Positions 1 through 8,571 of a stretch of 64,000 nt of DNA are shown here, piece by piece. A program made the position numbers and the translations under genes. Under the pieces are notes generated by a model. It had not been told where the DNA came from. It saw nothing but the letters and a program-made list of their open reading frames with translations, and did no database searches. Every line of letters starts with the position of its first letter. Position 1 is the first letter of the stretch. Source of the stretch: Humisphaera borealis (GTDB lineage: Bacteria; Planctomycetota; Phycisphaerae; Tepidisphaerales; Tepidisphaeraceae); contig NZ_CP063458.1 of assembly GCF_015169395.1 (NCBI RefSeq), positions 5,952,001 through 6,016,000 on the forward strand. The letters run 5' to 3'.

Positions 1-1320
1 GCTTCGCCTTCGACCGTTCAGCGCGAGGCGACCCGGCTCAGCGAACTCTCGCCACAGCAGTGGAAGAGCGGCATCGCCGCCTGGCTGGGCTGGCTGTTCG
101 ACGGCCTGGACATGCACCTGTACACGCTGGTGGCGGCACCCTTCGTTGCGGTGCTGCTGCACTCGGCCAGTCCTTCGTCGGCCGACGTAAAGGAGAAGAG
201 CGCGTTCATCCAGGCCGCGTTCCTGGTCGGCTGGGCATTGGGCGGCGGGTTCTTCGGACGGCTGGGTGACCTGCTCGGACGCAGCCGGGCATTGTCGCTG
301 ACGATCCTGACCTACGCCCTGTTCACCGGTTTATCCTTCTTCGCGACCGAGTGGTGGCACCTGCTGATCTGCCGGTTCCTGGCGGCGCTGGGCATCGGCG
401 GGGAATGGGCCGTCGGGTCGGCGCTGCTGTCGGAGACCTGGCCCGCCCGCTGGCGCGCCTGGATCGCCGCGGTGTTGCAGACGGGCGTGAACCTGGGCGT
501 GCTGCTGGCGTGCGGGTGCGTGTTCGTCCTGGCCAACCCGGCGACGTACGAGTTTCTCGCCGGCTTCTTCAAGGACCTGCCGCCGAACTTCTACCTTCGG
601 TCGGTCTTCCTCGTCGGCATCGTCCCCGCGCTGCTGGTCTTCTGGATTCGCCGGCATGTCCCCGAACCGGCCGAGTGGACGGCCGCCCAAGCCCGCGTCT
701 CCGACGAACGCAAGCCGACGATGATGGATCTGTTCCGCGGCGACGTGCGGCGGACCACGCTGCTGACCATCGGCGTTTGCGCCACCGCCCTCACCGGCTG
801 GTGGGCGTTCATGTTCTGGTCGCTCCAGCACCTCGGCGGCCTGGCCAAGCAAGCCGGCATGCCCGACGGGGCGCGCGACCAGTTCACCGCCGTCGCGTTC
901 CTGTGGGTGATCGGGATCTCGATTCTCGGCAATTTTTTCGCATCGGGCATCGCCCGGAAGATCGGCTATCGCAACGCGGTCGCGGTAATGTGCTTCCTCT
1001 TCATCGTGACGCTGGTCGCGACCTACTACAAGCCGCGCGGCCATGAGGAGCTGCGGATGTGGATGCCGATCGTCGGCTTCTGCTCCGGCGTGATGGGACT
1101 GTTTACGATGTATCTGCCGCCGCTGTTCCCGACGCTCCTGCGTACGACCGGCGCGGGCTTCAGCTACAACATCGGCCGCATCGTCGCGGCGGCGGGGACG
1201 GTCATCTTCGCGTTCGTGGTGAAGGACCTGGATCTGCGATTGGCGCTGCTCGGCGTATCGGCGTTGTTCGTGCCGGCGATGCTGATCGCGCTTAAAATGC
1301 CCGATTTGCGCGACAAGTAG
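1..1320 (+). CDS. MFS transporter, 5'-truncated by window start
   Basis: The reading frame is open from base 1, so the true start lies upstream; about 439 residues are visible. It is a major facilitator superfamily permease of the inner membrane with about 12 hydrophobic segments. The first visible helix contains GWLFDGLDMHLYTL, as in sialate/aromatic-acid:H+ symporter-type MFS proteins. The loop 2-3 signature (MFS motif A) is visible as GGGFFGRLGDLLGRSRAL near visible residue 80, and a conserved RFLAALGIGGEW segment follows. The substrate cannot be read from sequence. The TAG stop at 1318-1320 lies inside the left arm of an inverted repeat shared with the convergent gene. Confidence 0.88.
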   Translation, partial: ASPSTVQREATRLSELSPQQWKSGIAAWLGWLFDGLDMHLYTLVAAPFVAVLLHSASPSSADVKEKSAFIQAAFLVGWALGGGFFGRLGDLLGRSRALSLTILTYALFTGLSFFATEWWHLLICRFLAALGIGGEWAVGSALLSETWPARWRAWIAAVLQTGVNLGVLLACGCVFVLANPATYEFLAGFFKDLPPNFYLRSVFLVGIVPALLVFWIRRHVPEPAEWTAAQARVSDERKPTMMDLFRGDVRRTTLLTIGVCATALTGWWAFMFWSLQHLGGLAKQAGMPDGARDQFTAVAFLWVIGISILGNFFASGIARKIGYRNAVAVMCFLFIVTLVATYYKPRGHEELRMWMPIVGFCSGVMGLFTMYLPPLFPTLLRTTGAGFSYNIGRIVAAAGTVIFAFVVKDLDLRLALLGVSALFVPAMLIALKMPDLRDK

Positions 1321-1417
1321 GGTCCGCCTTGGCGGACGCGTTTCGCGCCGGCATGGCGGGGGTCATGAAAGATGTTGAAGCGTCCCGCCGATCGCGTCCG
1401 CCAAGGCGGACCCTACA
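1317..1417. repeat. Inverted repeat doublet, GGGTCCGCC family
   Basis: The left arm 1317-1340 and right arm 1394-1417 are perfect reverse complements over 24 bases, and each arm is itself a hairpin (GTCCGCC-TT-GGCGGAC). The spacer is about 53 bases. The left arm supplies the TAG stop of the MFS gene. The right arm, on the minus strand, supplies the TAG stop of the convergent hydrolase at 1413-1415. The right arm with its flank (1392-1417) recurs base for base inside rtcB at 40680-40705. Confidence 0.9.
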
Positions 1418-2345
1418 CGGCGTCGGCCGGTGGCGGGCCGGCGTCTTCCATGTCACCGCCGTCGGCGGCGCCTTCGAAATCCATCAGGAAGTGGATGCGG
1501 TCCATCTCGGCAGAGCCGACGAACTTGCGCAGGATACGCTGCGCCCGCCGCACGCCGGTTCGGCGGCTCACGTGCGTCACCACGATGTGCTTGTTCTTCA
1601 GCCCCGGCAGAATCCTCGCGAACTGATCGACGTGCAGGTGCCGGCCGTGCTTGGCCTTGGACTTGTGGTCGGGCTCGAAGAACGTGCACTCGGTGACCAG
1701 CACCTCGGCGTTGACCACATCGGGGTGCTCGAACACGGTGCCGTCGGTGGTATCGCCGAGGAACGCGACCATCGGCACCTCGATGCGGTACTGGATGTCG
1801 ACGCCGGACTTCTTGAGCTCGACCAGTTCCGGCCCGGTCTTGCCGACGAGTTCGGGCTTGAGCTTCTCGCGAATACTGATCAACACATACCCCAGGCTCG
1901 GGCCGCCGTGATGAGTCTGCACGGCACGGATGCCGAAGTCGCGGCGGACTTCGTACATCTGGTTGGCCGCCATGGGGACCAGCGTATACGGCGTCGTCTG
2001 CCGCTCGACCTGACGCCAGGACATCAGCAGCATGTCGACCGAGCGTTCCAGTTCCCGCGGCAGCAGCACGGTCGCCGGCTTCATGCCCTGGAAGAACCGC
2101 TGCGACAGGAAGTAACCCACGCCGGCGACATGGTCCATGTGGCCGTGGGAGAGGCAGACGATGTCGCTGGTGAGGGCAAAGTGCGGGGCCCGGCCGAAAT
2201 CGAAGCAGACGTTCCACTCCGGAACCTGCACGACCGTCTCTTCACCGGCGACGCTGTAGCCGATGAGATGGAACGAACCGAAGTTCAGCTTGGCGAACCG
2301 CTGGACGAGGAACGACTTTTCGACTTTGAACGGGGGAGACTCCAT
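1413..2345 (-). CDS. MBL-fold metallo-hydrolase (RNase Z/ElaC-like)
   Basis: The product is 310 aa with the metallo-beta-lactamase zinc motif SHGHMDH at residues 66-72. Later metal-site segments include HHGG, FLGDTTDG and TECTFFE. The layout resembles the RNase Z/ElaC branch, whose best-known members trim tRNA 3' ends. It lacks an obvious full ElaC exosite arm, so it could be another MBL phosphodiesterase. A TTG two codons upstream (2351) is possible, but ATG at 2345 is the natural start. It is transcribed in the same direction as pyrE, with a GAATGA-word repeat between them, and its stop lies in the 1317-1417 repeat. Confidence 0.82.
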   Translation of the reverse strand: MESPPFKVEKSFLVQRFAKLNFGSFHLIGYSVAGEETVVQVPEWNVCFDFGRAPHFALTSDIVCLSHGHMDHVAGVGYFLSQRFFQGMKPATVLLPRELERSVDMLLMSWRQVERQTTPYTLVPMAANQMYEVRRDFGIRAVQTHHGGPSLGYVLISIREKLKPELVGKTGPELVELKKSGVDIQYRIEVPMVAFLGDTTDGTVFEHPDVVNAEVLVTECTFFEPDHKSKAKHGRHLHVDQFARILPGLKNKHIVVTHVSRRTGVRRAQRILRKFVGSAEMDRIHFLMDFEGAADGGDMEDAGPPPADAV

Positions 2346-2392
2346 GAGCAACGTGAGTGTAGCGGCGTGATGAGGCGGGGGCCAAGCAGGAG

Positions 2393-2500
2393 GAATGAAG
2401 AATGGAGAACGAAGAATGAAGAACGGGGAATGACCGACCCCTCCATTGCCTGTTCTTCATTCTTCGTTCTTCATTCGCTTCGATTCATTCCGGCTTGATC
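2393..2500. repeat. Iterated GAATGAAGAA / TTCTTCATTC inverted repeat
   Basis: The left part (about 2393-2432) is built from GAATGAAGAA/GAACGAAGAA words; the right part (about 2454-2500) is its reverse complement with small differences. It lies between pyrE and the downstream hydrolase. The TGA stop of pyrE (2485-2487 on the minus strand) is formed by a GAATGA word at the arm edge. The same word family recurs at 59613-59743. Confidence 0.8.
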
Positions 2501-3033
2501 CCCAAATCCGCCGTCGTGAACAGCGACGCGTAGCTGTAACCCGCCGCCTCGATGTTCTCGCGGGCGCCTTCGAGCCGGTCAATCGTGCCGATCATCTTGA
2601 TGACCGTAGCTCCAGCGGCTTCCAGCGTTTTGGCGGCTTCGACGATCTGGCCACCTGTCGTCAGGATGTCTTCGATGATGACGACCTTGTCGCCGGCCTT
2701 GAGCGTGCCTTCGACCAGCTTGCTGCTGCCGTAGCCTTTCTTGCTGTTGCGGACGAGGACAAACGGCAGCTTCGCGTGCATCGCCGTCGCGGCGGCCAGG
2801 GCGACGGCGCCCAGCTCGGGACCGGCCAGACGGTCCGTCTCCGGCGGCAGCATGGCAGCGAACGCCTTACCGAGCGCCATCAGGATGTCGGGCTGGGTTT
2901 CGAAGAGGTACTTGTCGAGGTAGTAGCTGCTCTTGCGGCCGGAACGAAGGGTGAACTCGCCGCGAAGCAAAGCGACTTCGGCGATTCGGCGGGCCAGGGC
3001 TTCTCGGGACAGTTCGGGGGACGTTGCGCTCAT
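2485..3033 (-). CDS. pyrE: Orotate phosphoribosyltransferase
   Basis: A 182-aa cytosolic enzyme that joins orotate to PRPP to give OMP in de novo pyrimidine synthesis. The PRPP-binding motif VVIIEDILTTGG lies near residues 116-127, and the RSGRKSSYYLDKY segment is typical of PyrE active-site strands. ATG at 3033 is chosen; an in-frame GTG at 3042 would add three residues. No strong Shine-Dalgarno sequence is visible for either. The length is short but within the family range. A CTGAGTG-type repeat lies immediately upstream. Confidence 0.93.
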   Translation of the reverse strand: MSATSPELSREALARRIAEVALLRGEFTLRSGRKSSYYLDKYLFETQPDILMALGKAFAAMLPPETDRLAGPELGAVALAAATAMHAKLPFVLVRNSKKGYGSSKLVEGTLKAGDKVVIIEDILTTGGQIVEAAKTLEAAGATVIKMIGTIDRLEGARENIEAAGYSYASLFTTADLGIKPE

Positions 3034-3059
3034 TGGCCGCACTATATGAAAAGAGTGCG

Positions 3060-3150
3060 GAGTTAAAAGTGCTGGGTTGAAAGTGCTGAGTCATGAGTGA
3101 GCGAACCCGTCGTGTCTCTTACTCAGCACTCAGCACTTTTGACTCAGCTC
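3060..3150. repeat. CTGAGTG-type inverted repeat
   Basis: The left arm (3060-3101) carries AAAGTGCTGAG words, and the right arm (3118-3150) carries the complementary CTCAGCACTCAGCACTTTT. It separates the stop codon of the 3155-4222 gene (4 bases away) from the start of pyrE. The same word family occurs at 11391-11474 and 31746-31886. Confidence 0.8.
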
Positions 3151-3154
3151 TATC

Positions 3155-4222
3155 CTAGGTTCCCGGCCGAAGCGTTGGTGCAGCCGCCCGCTGCGGCATG
3201 CCGACCGGGGCGGCGAAGCGCGTGTTGGGGTTCTTGTACTTATAGATCGACTGGTTGTATGCCGGGAGCGGCGTCGGGCCGGTGGGCTGGCGACTAGTGA
3301 CGCTTCCGAGCGATCCCGCGGACCGGGGGACCGTTGGCGGCGGGGGAATGATGCTCACACCCATATAGCCGAGGTATTCGGTTCGTCCGGTGCCGAGTTG
3401 CGGAAAGACGTATCCGTCGGGCAGCGGATAGTAGTACCCACTCTCGGAGTAGCCGCCTCCGCCGTAGTAGGGCTGACGCGTTCCGCCATACAGGGGCGGC
3501 GGGGGGGCGATCGGTGCCGGTGCCGCGTAGACCACCGGCGGGGCGGAGGTCGTCCCGGCTGTTGCGAAACCTGCCCAATGCGAGCCGCTCACCGGCGGGA
3601 TGGTCGACACGGCCGACTGCGACGGCGCCAATCCGGTCGTCGAGGGCGTCGCCGGCGAAGACGGCGGTACCGAACCGCCGGTCGTCGGGATGGCGGCGCG
3701 GGCCTGACGAACGAACTCGTCCTGAACACCGAAGAACTCAGCCGCCGGGCCGGTCGCCTGCAGCGGCGCGATGACCTTGCCCGACTTCACATCGTACACC
3801 TGACCGACGATACGAACCGACCCAGCGACGGCTTGAATGTCGCCGGCGACGGCGTAAATCGCACCGGCGTCGCGGGCAGTCTTGATGCGCGTCTCGGCAT
3901 CGTTCGACGACTGCGATACGGCAGCCTTGGCACCGGTCAGTGCCAGTTCGTTCGTCAGCGACTGCTGCACGGCCGACGCCATCTTCTGGCTCTCGGCGTC
4001 GTCACTGGAGGTGCCCACGCTGAGAACGGCGACCTTTGTTGCGGGGGTGTTCGTTCCAGGTGCGTTCGTGCCGGGGGTGGTCGTGGTCGGAGCCTTGACC
4101 GGCGCACCGGCGTCTCCGTCGGCCGCATGCACCGGTGACCCGACCGCAAGCATCGCCGCCACGGCAAAGCCAGCCGAACAACGCAGCAAACTCAATGGGC
4201 GAGTAAGATGTCGGTAGCTCAT
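3155..4222 (-). CDS. Secreted CsgG/FlgO-like protein with Pro/Tyr-rich tail
   Basis: A 355-aa protein with an N-terminal signal peptide (about 1-33, ending PVHAA). A threonine/proline linker follows, then a domain at about 62-180 beginning TKVAVLSVG and ending in a stretch around VYDVKSGKVIAP. That domain resembles the alpha/beta fold of FlgO, LpoB and the TolB/CsgG N-terminal region. The remaining half is low-complexity, rich in Pro, Gly, Tyr and Ser. It is probably periplasmic or surface-associated. The exact role is unknown and family placement is by pattern only. Confidence 0.7.
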   Translation of the reverse strand: MSYRHLTRPLSLLRCSAGFAVAAMLAVGSPVHAADGDAGAPVKAPTTTTPGTNAPGTNTPATKVAVLSVGTSSDDAESQKMASAVQQSLTNELALTGAKAAVSQSSNDAETRIKTARDAGAIYAVAGDIQAVAGSVRIVGQVYDVKSGKVIAPLQATGPAAEFFGVQDEFVRQARAAIPTTGGSVPPSSPATPSTTGLAPSQSAVSTIPPVSGSHWAGFATAGTTSAPPVVYAAPAPIAPPPPLYGGTRQPYYGGGGYSESGYYYPLPDGYVFPQLGTGRTEYLGYMGVSIIPPPPTVPRSAGSLGSVTSRQPTGPTPLPAYNQSIYKYKNPNTRFAAPVGMPQRAAAPTLRPGT

Positions 4223-4329
4223 GGTGCCAAAGTATACCGAGCCGACAGCGGCAGAGGTCCGAGAAAATCGTGTGAGAGATCAGCGTTGAGATCTCCAATT
4301 TCGTATCCGCGCTTACAACCCACCTCCCC

Positions 4330-4638
4330 ATGCTTCTAGCCGAAATTTCCATGTGGCCGATGGACAAAGGCCAAAGCGTCAGTCCTTACGTCGCTCGAGT
4401 GCTCGACATCATCGACCGCAGCGGACTGCCCTATCGCCTGGGGCCGCTCGGAACGAGCATCGAAGGGGAATGGGATGAGGTGATGGCCGTGGTGAAGCAA
4501 TGCTTCGACGCGTTGGCCGCCGACAGCGAACGAGTGGCGATCACGATGAAATGCGATTGGCGGAAGGGACGCAGCGGATCGCTGGAGGGCAAGATCGCGT
4601 CGGTCGAGCAGCAACTCGGCCGGAAACTGCGAACCTGA
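4330..4638 (+). CDS. MTH1187/YqgV-family thiamine-binding protein
   Basis: A 102-aa protein with the typical MTH1187 (DUF77) layout: an N-terminal strand ending in EISMWPMDKG, then SVSPYVARVLDII and YRLGPLGTSIEGEWDEVM. Family members form ferredoxin-like oligomers that bind thiamine-type ligands in the cytosol. The length matches the family. The gene stands alone between divergent and unrelated neighbours, so context adds nothing. The 268-base gap to htpX shows no ORF or clear hairpin. Confidence 0.85.
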   Translation: MLLAEISMWPMDKGQSVSPYVARVLDIIDRSGLPYRLGPLGTSIEGEWDEVMAVVKQCFDALAADSERVAITMKCDWRKGRSGSLEGKIASVEQQLGRKLRT

Positions 4639-4906
4639 ATCGCAATGGGGGAAATGGGGCCACCCCCTGACGATGAGGCAGCCTGGACCGTCGTCGCTGC
4701 CGATTCGGCGGCACGGCAGTACGACCCACCGCTGACGGTTGCGCTTTGGCAACGGAATGCTCGCGCAAGCCACCGACAATAAACAGCTTAACGATTCCAA
4801 ACTTCCGCCTGATTTCTACCCGTCTTTGGTACGAATCTTCCTATCGTGTGGGGCAATCCCGCCGGCCGCTGTACGGCCGAGGGCGCTGAAATTGAGGAAG
4901 AAGAAC

Positions 4907-5773
4907 ATGACGTCCAAACTTTACAACAACTTCAAGACGGTTCTGTTTCTGGGACTGCTGACCGGGCTCATCCTGCTTGCGGGTCAGATCATCGGCGGCA
5001 CCACCGGGCTTGTGATCGCGTTGGTCTTCGCTGCGGCGACCAACTTCGTCAGCTATTTCTTCAGCGCGAAGATCGCGCTGGCATCGATGGGTGCGCAGGA
5101 AGTCGGCCCGGACCACTGGCTGCACCAGATGGTGCGACGGCTGGCGACACGTGCAAACCTACCGATGCCCAAGGTTTACGTCTCGCCGCAAATGGCACCC
5201 AACGCGTTCGCGACCGGACGCAATCCGCAGAACTCAGCCGTCTGCGCCACCGAAGGGCTTCTACAGATGCTCAGCCGGGCCGAAGTCGCCGCCGTCATGG
5301 GCCATGAACTGGCCCACGTAAAGCACCGCGACATCCTGATCCAGACCGTCGCGGCGACGATCGGCGGGGCGATTTCCGCCCTGGGTTACGTGTTCATGTT
5401 CGGCGGATCGTCCGAAGAAGACGGCGAGAGCAGCAATCCGATCGCTGGCTTGCTGGTACTGATTCTCGGCCCGATCGCGGCCGGTTTGATTCAGGCCGCC
5501 ATCAGCCGCAGCCGCGAGTTCAACGCCGACACCGAAGGCGCGGCGATCGCCGGCGAACCGATGGATCTTGCCACGGCGCTCGAGAAGATCCACGCCATGT
5601 CGCACCAGCTCCCGATGGACGTCAACCCGGCGTACAACAGTCTGTTCATCGCCGAGCCGACCAATGTCTGGCGTCAGATGGCAAACCTGTTCAGCACGCA
5701 TCCGCCAGTGGAGCAGCGGATTGCAAACCTGATCGGCAGGCCTTGGAGCGGTCGTGTTCGAACGGCCGCGTAA
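4907..5773 (+). CDS. htpX: Membrane zinc protease HtpX
   Basis: A 288-aa M48 family membrane metalloprotease that degrades damaged membrane proteins. Two N-terminal transmembrane helices (about 11-55) precede the zinc motif HELAH at 133-137. A second hydrophobic hairpin follows, and the third ligand lies in SRSREFNADTEGA (about 207). It ends with the conserved STHPPVEQRIANL. ATG at 4907 is chosen because GAGGAAG sits 6 bases upstream and the protein then aligns with the family start; the open frame extends 56 codons further upstream without support. Confidence 0.93.
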   Translation: MTSKLYNNFKTVLFLGLLTGLILLAGQIIGGTTGLVIALVFAAATNFVSYFFSAKIALASMGAQEVGPDHWLHQMVRRLATRANLPMPKVYVSPQMAPNAFATGRNPQNSAVCATEGLLQMLSRAEVAAVMGHELAHVKHRDILIQTVAATIGGAISALGYVFMFGGSSEEDGESSNPIAGLLVLILGPIAAGLIQAAISRSREFNADTEGAAIAGEPMDLATALEKIHAMSHQLPMDVNPAYNSLFIAEPTNVWRQMANLFSTHPPVEQRIANLIGRPWSGRVRTAA

Positions 5774-5807
5774 CGGCGACCGTAGCCGCGTCTTTGTTTT
5801 CTACCTG

Positions 5808-5841
5808 CCGCCCGGCGTTGGATGCTTCCAACGCCGGGCGG
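5808..5841 (+). terminator. Strong hairpin after htpX
   Basis: A 15-base-pair perfect stem (CCGCCCGGCGTTGGA with its complement) and a 4-base loop lie 35 bases after the htpX stop. Only a weak TTGT tract follows, so it is a possible terminator or a palindromic repeat. Confidence 0.5.
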
Positions 5842-5906
5842 TTGTCGATACCTTCCCGGCTGTTTCCGGTGTCGTCAGTTCCCTTCAACGCTTGCGGATT
5901 TCAAGG

Positions 5907-7367
5907 ATGAAACACCGCCTTCTGGCCCTTTCGGTCTTAACGCTCCTCGGCCTGTCGTTCCCCGCCCGGGCGGACATCGACGCCCAGGTCAATGCCGTCC
6001 TGCAGGATCGCCTGCTGGCCAATGCCACGGTGATCGTCGAGGTAATGAGCCTCGGCTCCGGGCCGGCAGACCTTCGAGAGCTCTACGCCCGCAATGCGCA
6101 CCTGCCGCTGGTGCCGGCGAGCAACCTGAAGCTCGTCACCACGGCCGCGGCACTCGAGCATCTCGGCCCCGACTTCAAGTTCAGCACCAGGCTGCTGCTC
6201 GTCGGGCAGGACCTGGTTCTCATCGGGGACGGCGACCCCACGTTCGGCGACCCGGCCTTCACGAAGGAAAAAGGCTTTAAACCGACGTCGGATTTCGAAG
6301 CCTGGGCCGCCAGGCTGCAACAGGCGGGCATTACCACCATCCGCGATGTCCTGGTTGACGACTCTGTCATGGACGAACAGTTCGCCCACCCCGACTGGCC
6401 GAGCGACCAGCTCGACGAATACTACGAAGCCCAGGTCGGCGGACTGAACTTTGCCGGGAACACCCTCGACCTGACGATCGGAGCCGATGGCAACTCGGTC
6501 GGCGTCTGGCCGATGACGCGTTACGCCACGTTCAAGTCGTCGATCTCGCCCGGATCCAAGCGTGTTTTCACCGTTTCGCGGGACCTGGGAACCAACATCA
6601 TCAACCTGCACGGCGACCCGCCGGCGAGGGGGGGGAAGGTCGTCCGAACGATTCATGACCCGCCCATGTTCGGCGGCACCGTGCTGGCCGAGACGCTGAC
6701 CAATGCCGGCATCAAGGTAGCGGGCAGCGTCAAACGTGACCGCACTTTCCGGGCACGCCTGAATGCGCCGCTCGATCCGGCCCTGGCGGCGATGAAGCCG
6801 GTCGTGGTGGGTGAGTACGAAACACCGATCGGCCCTGTCCTTTCGAGAACGAACAAGGCTTCGGCGAATCTCTACGCCGAGTCGCTCTGCAAACGAATGG
6901 GATACGACGCGGCGACGAAAGCAACGGGCTCCTGGCAGACCGGACTGGAAGCGGTCCGTGGGTATCTGAAGAAGACTGGCATCCCCGAGGAGGATTTCCG
7001 CCTCGCCGACGGATGCGGCCTTTCGAAGAAGAACGCCATCAGTGCCCGCGCGCTGGTCCGGGTGCTGTGCTACGAATACTACGGCAAGAATCGGGACCTC
7101 TACATCCGGTCTCTATCCATCGCCGGCGTCGACGGAACGCTGGACGACCGGTTCGCCCGCAGCGATCTGCAACGGCGGGTCTTCGGCAAGAGCGGATTTG
7201 TTGAAGGCGTCAGCACCCTCAGCGGTTACCTTCAGGCCAAGGACGGCCAGTGGCATGCATTCTCCATCATGATCAACGGCATCCCTCGGCAGAGTAACTC
7301 GCAGATCAAGCTGTTGCAGGAGAAGATCGTCAAGGCAGTGGATGCCGAGGTTTCACCGAAGAAGTAG
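5907..7367 (+). CDS. dacB: D-Ala-D-Ala carboxypeptidase/endopeptidase (PBP4, S13)
   Basis: A 486-aa periplasmic penicillin-binding protein of peptidase family S13, which trims peptidoglycan stem peptides and cross-links. A signal peptide (1-22, ending ARA) is followed by the active-site SxxK motif SNLK at 72-75. The SxN motif is SAN within KASANLYAESLCK, and the KTG-box equivalent is KSG in FGKSGFVEG. The large insertion between SxxK and SxN is typical of PBP4. ATG 5907, preceded by AAGG, gives a proper signal peptide; the longer frame from 5754 does not. Confidence 0.93.
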   Translation: MKHRLLALSVLTLLGLSFPARADIDAQVNAVLQDRLLANATVIVEVMSLGSGPADLRELYARNAHLPLVPASNLKLVTTAAALEHLGPDFKFSTRLLLVGQDLVLIGDGDPTFGDPAFTKEKGFKPTSDFEAWAARLQQAGITTIRDVLVDDSVMDEQFAHPDWPSDQLDEYYEAQVGGLNFAGNTLDLTIGADGNSVGVWPMTRYATFKSSISPGSKRVFTVSRDLGTNIINLHGDPPARGGKVVRTIHDPPMFGGTVLAETLTNAGIKVAGSVKRDRTFRARLNAPLDPALAAMKPVVVGEYETPIGPVLSRTNKASANLYAESLCKRMGYDAATKATGSWQTGLEAVRGYLKKTGIPEEDFRLADGCGLSKKNAISARALVRVLCYEYYGKNRDLYIRSLSIAGVDGTLDDRFARSDLQRRVFGKSGFVEGVSTLSGYLQAKDGQWHAFSIMINGIPRQSNSQIKLLQEKIVKAVDAEVSPKK

Positions 7368-7376
7368 CACGACTGG

Positions 7377-8513
7377 ATGACATCAACAGTGCAAATGCGT
7401 GAGAACAGAGCAGAAGGGGGCCACACAGGCACAGAGTCACCCAGGGGGATCTGTTGCACACTGACGTGGGGCCAACTCGGTTCTCAGATAGGGCAGTATC
7501 GCCGCGCGGCGCAAAGGTTCGAGTCGCTCTCTGCGCCTCTGTGCCTCTGTGTCGCTTTTCTTCTTGCCCTGCTCGCCGGGTGTGCCGAATCCGCCTACAA
7601 AACACCCGCAGAGGGTCCCAGCAACAAGGCCGTCGTTCTGGTCACGCCGGAGACTTTCGGCGGTGTGCCCAGCCGCAAAATCACCACGCCGAACTACCTC
7701 ATCAAGACGACGATCGATGACGACGACCTGATCACCAAGCTGCCGCAGATCATGGAAGGGGCTCTTGCCCAATACCGGAAGCTTGCGCCCGGTGTGCCGT
7801 CGAGCGAAAAGCCGATGCTCTGCTTCGTCTTTGCAGACCGCAACCAGTGGGCCCAGTTCACAGAATCAGAGACCGGCGACGACGCCAAGGTGTATCTGCG
7901 CATTAACCGAGGCGGTTATGCCGTTCGGGACTGGTTTGTGTCCTACTACATCGGCGACCGGGAGACGCTGTCAGTGGCGGCGCACGAAGGATTCCACCAG
8001 TACATCGGTCGCCACTTCAAACGGCGACCGCCGCCGTTCGTCGAAGAGGGGCTCGCGACGCTCTTCGAATACATCGAATGGGAGAACAACCTTCCCCGTT
8101 GGCGATGGGAACTGAACCCCAACCGGATGAACGGGCTCGAGCGGTCGGTCAACCAGGGATTGACCATGCCGATCACCGAGCTCTACGCCATGCACGCCGG
8201 GCAGGTCGTCAGCAAGCAACTCTGGAAGGTAGAGACCTTCTATGCCCAGGCATGGGCGTTCGCCCGATTTCTGGCTGACGGCCAGAACGGTAAGTACCGT
8301 CCGGCACTGGAAAAGATGCTCGCCGACCTCGCCGCCAACAAGGTGCCGTTGCCGGGGTTTGACCGGGTCGATCCGCCGGGCATGTGGAACCCCAAGTCGG
8401 CGCAGCCGCTGCTAGAACATTACCTGGGCAAGCCGCTGGCCGAGATCGATCGGGAGTACCAGGAGTTCATGAAGCACCTCGTGAAAACCCGGTATCGTTC
8501 GTCCGATGATTGA
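7377..8513 (+). CDS. DUF1570 family lipoprotein, putative metallopeptidase
   Basis: 378 aa as an open frame, with an uncertain start (ATG 7377 or 7395). A lipobox-like LLALLAGC lies at about 59-66, followed by a domain with AAHEGFHQYIGRHF and FVEEGLATLFE. This has the HExxH-like arrangement (AHEGFH) and downstream Glu of DUF1570 proteins, which are common in planctomycetes and presumed zinc peptidases. The N-terminal 60 codons run through an inverted repeat (7406-7560) of CACAGAG/CTCTGTG words, so part of the signal peptide is repeat-encoded or the true start is a non-ATG codon nearer the lipobox. Confidence 0.72.
   Translation: MTSTVQMRENRAEGGHTGTESPRGICCTLTWGQLGSQIGQYRRAAQRFESLSAPLCLCVAFLLALLAGCAESAYKTPAEGPSNKAVVLVTPETFGGVPSRKITTPNYLIKTTIDDDDLITKLPQIMEGALAQYRKLAPGVPSSEKPMLCFVFADRNQWAQFTESETGDDAKVYLRINRGGYAVRDWFVSYYIGDRETLSVAAHEGFHQYIGRHFKRRPPPFVEEGLATLFEYIEWENNLPRWRWELNPNRMNGLERSVNQGLTMPITELYAMHAGQVVSKQLWKVETFYAQAWAFARFLADGQNGKYRPALEKMLADLAANKVPLPGFDRVDPPGMWNPKSAQPLLEHYLGKPLAEIDREYQEFMKHLVKTRYRSSDD
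7406..7560. repeat. CACAGAG / CTCTGTG inverted repeat overlapping a CDS start
   Basis: The left arm near 7406-7450 contains CCACACAGGCACAGAGTCACC; the right arm near 7526-7560 contains CTGCGCCTCTGTGCCTCTGT. The arms are imperfect reverse complements separated by about 75 bases. They lie across the 5' part of the DUF1570 lipoprotein frame. A similar single arm (GAGGCACCGAGACACGGAG) is seen near 48186. Confidence 0.65.
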
Positions 8514-8571
8514 AACGGCACGATTTTACGGTTGAGGGATTCGCGCTGTTTTTGATAGGTTGCGCGTCGCG

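Noticed and set aside
1329-2498. 389-codon frame antisense to the MBL-fold hydrolase
   Set aside because: The opposite strand carries the SHGHMDH zinc motif and a full MBL fold; this frame runs through repeats at both ends.
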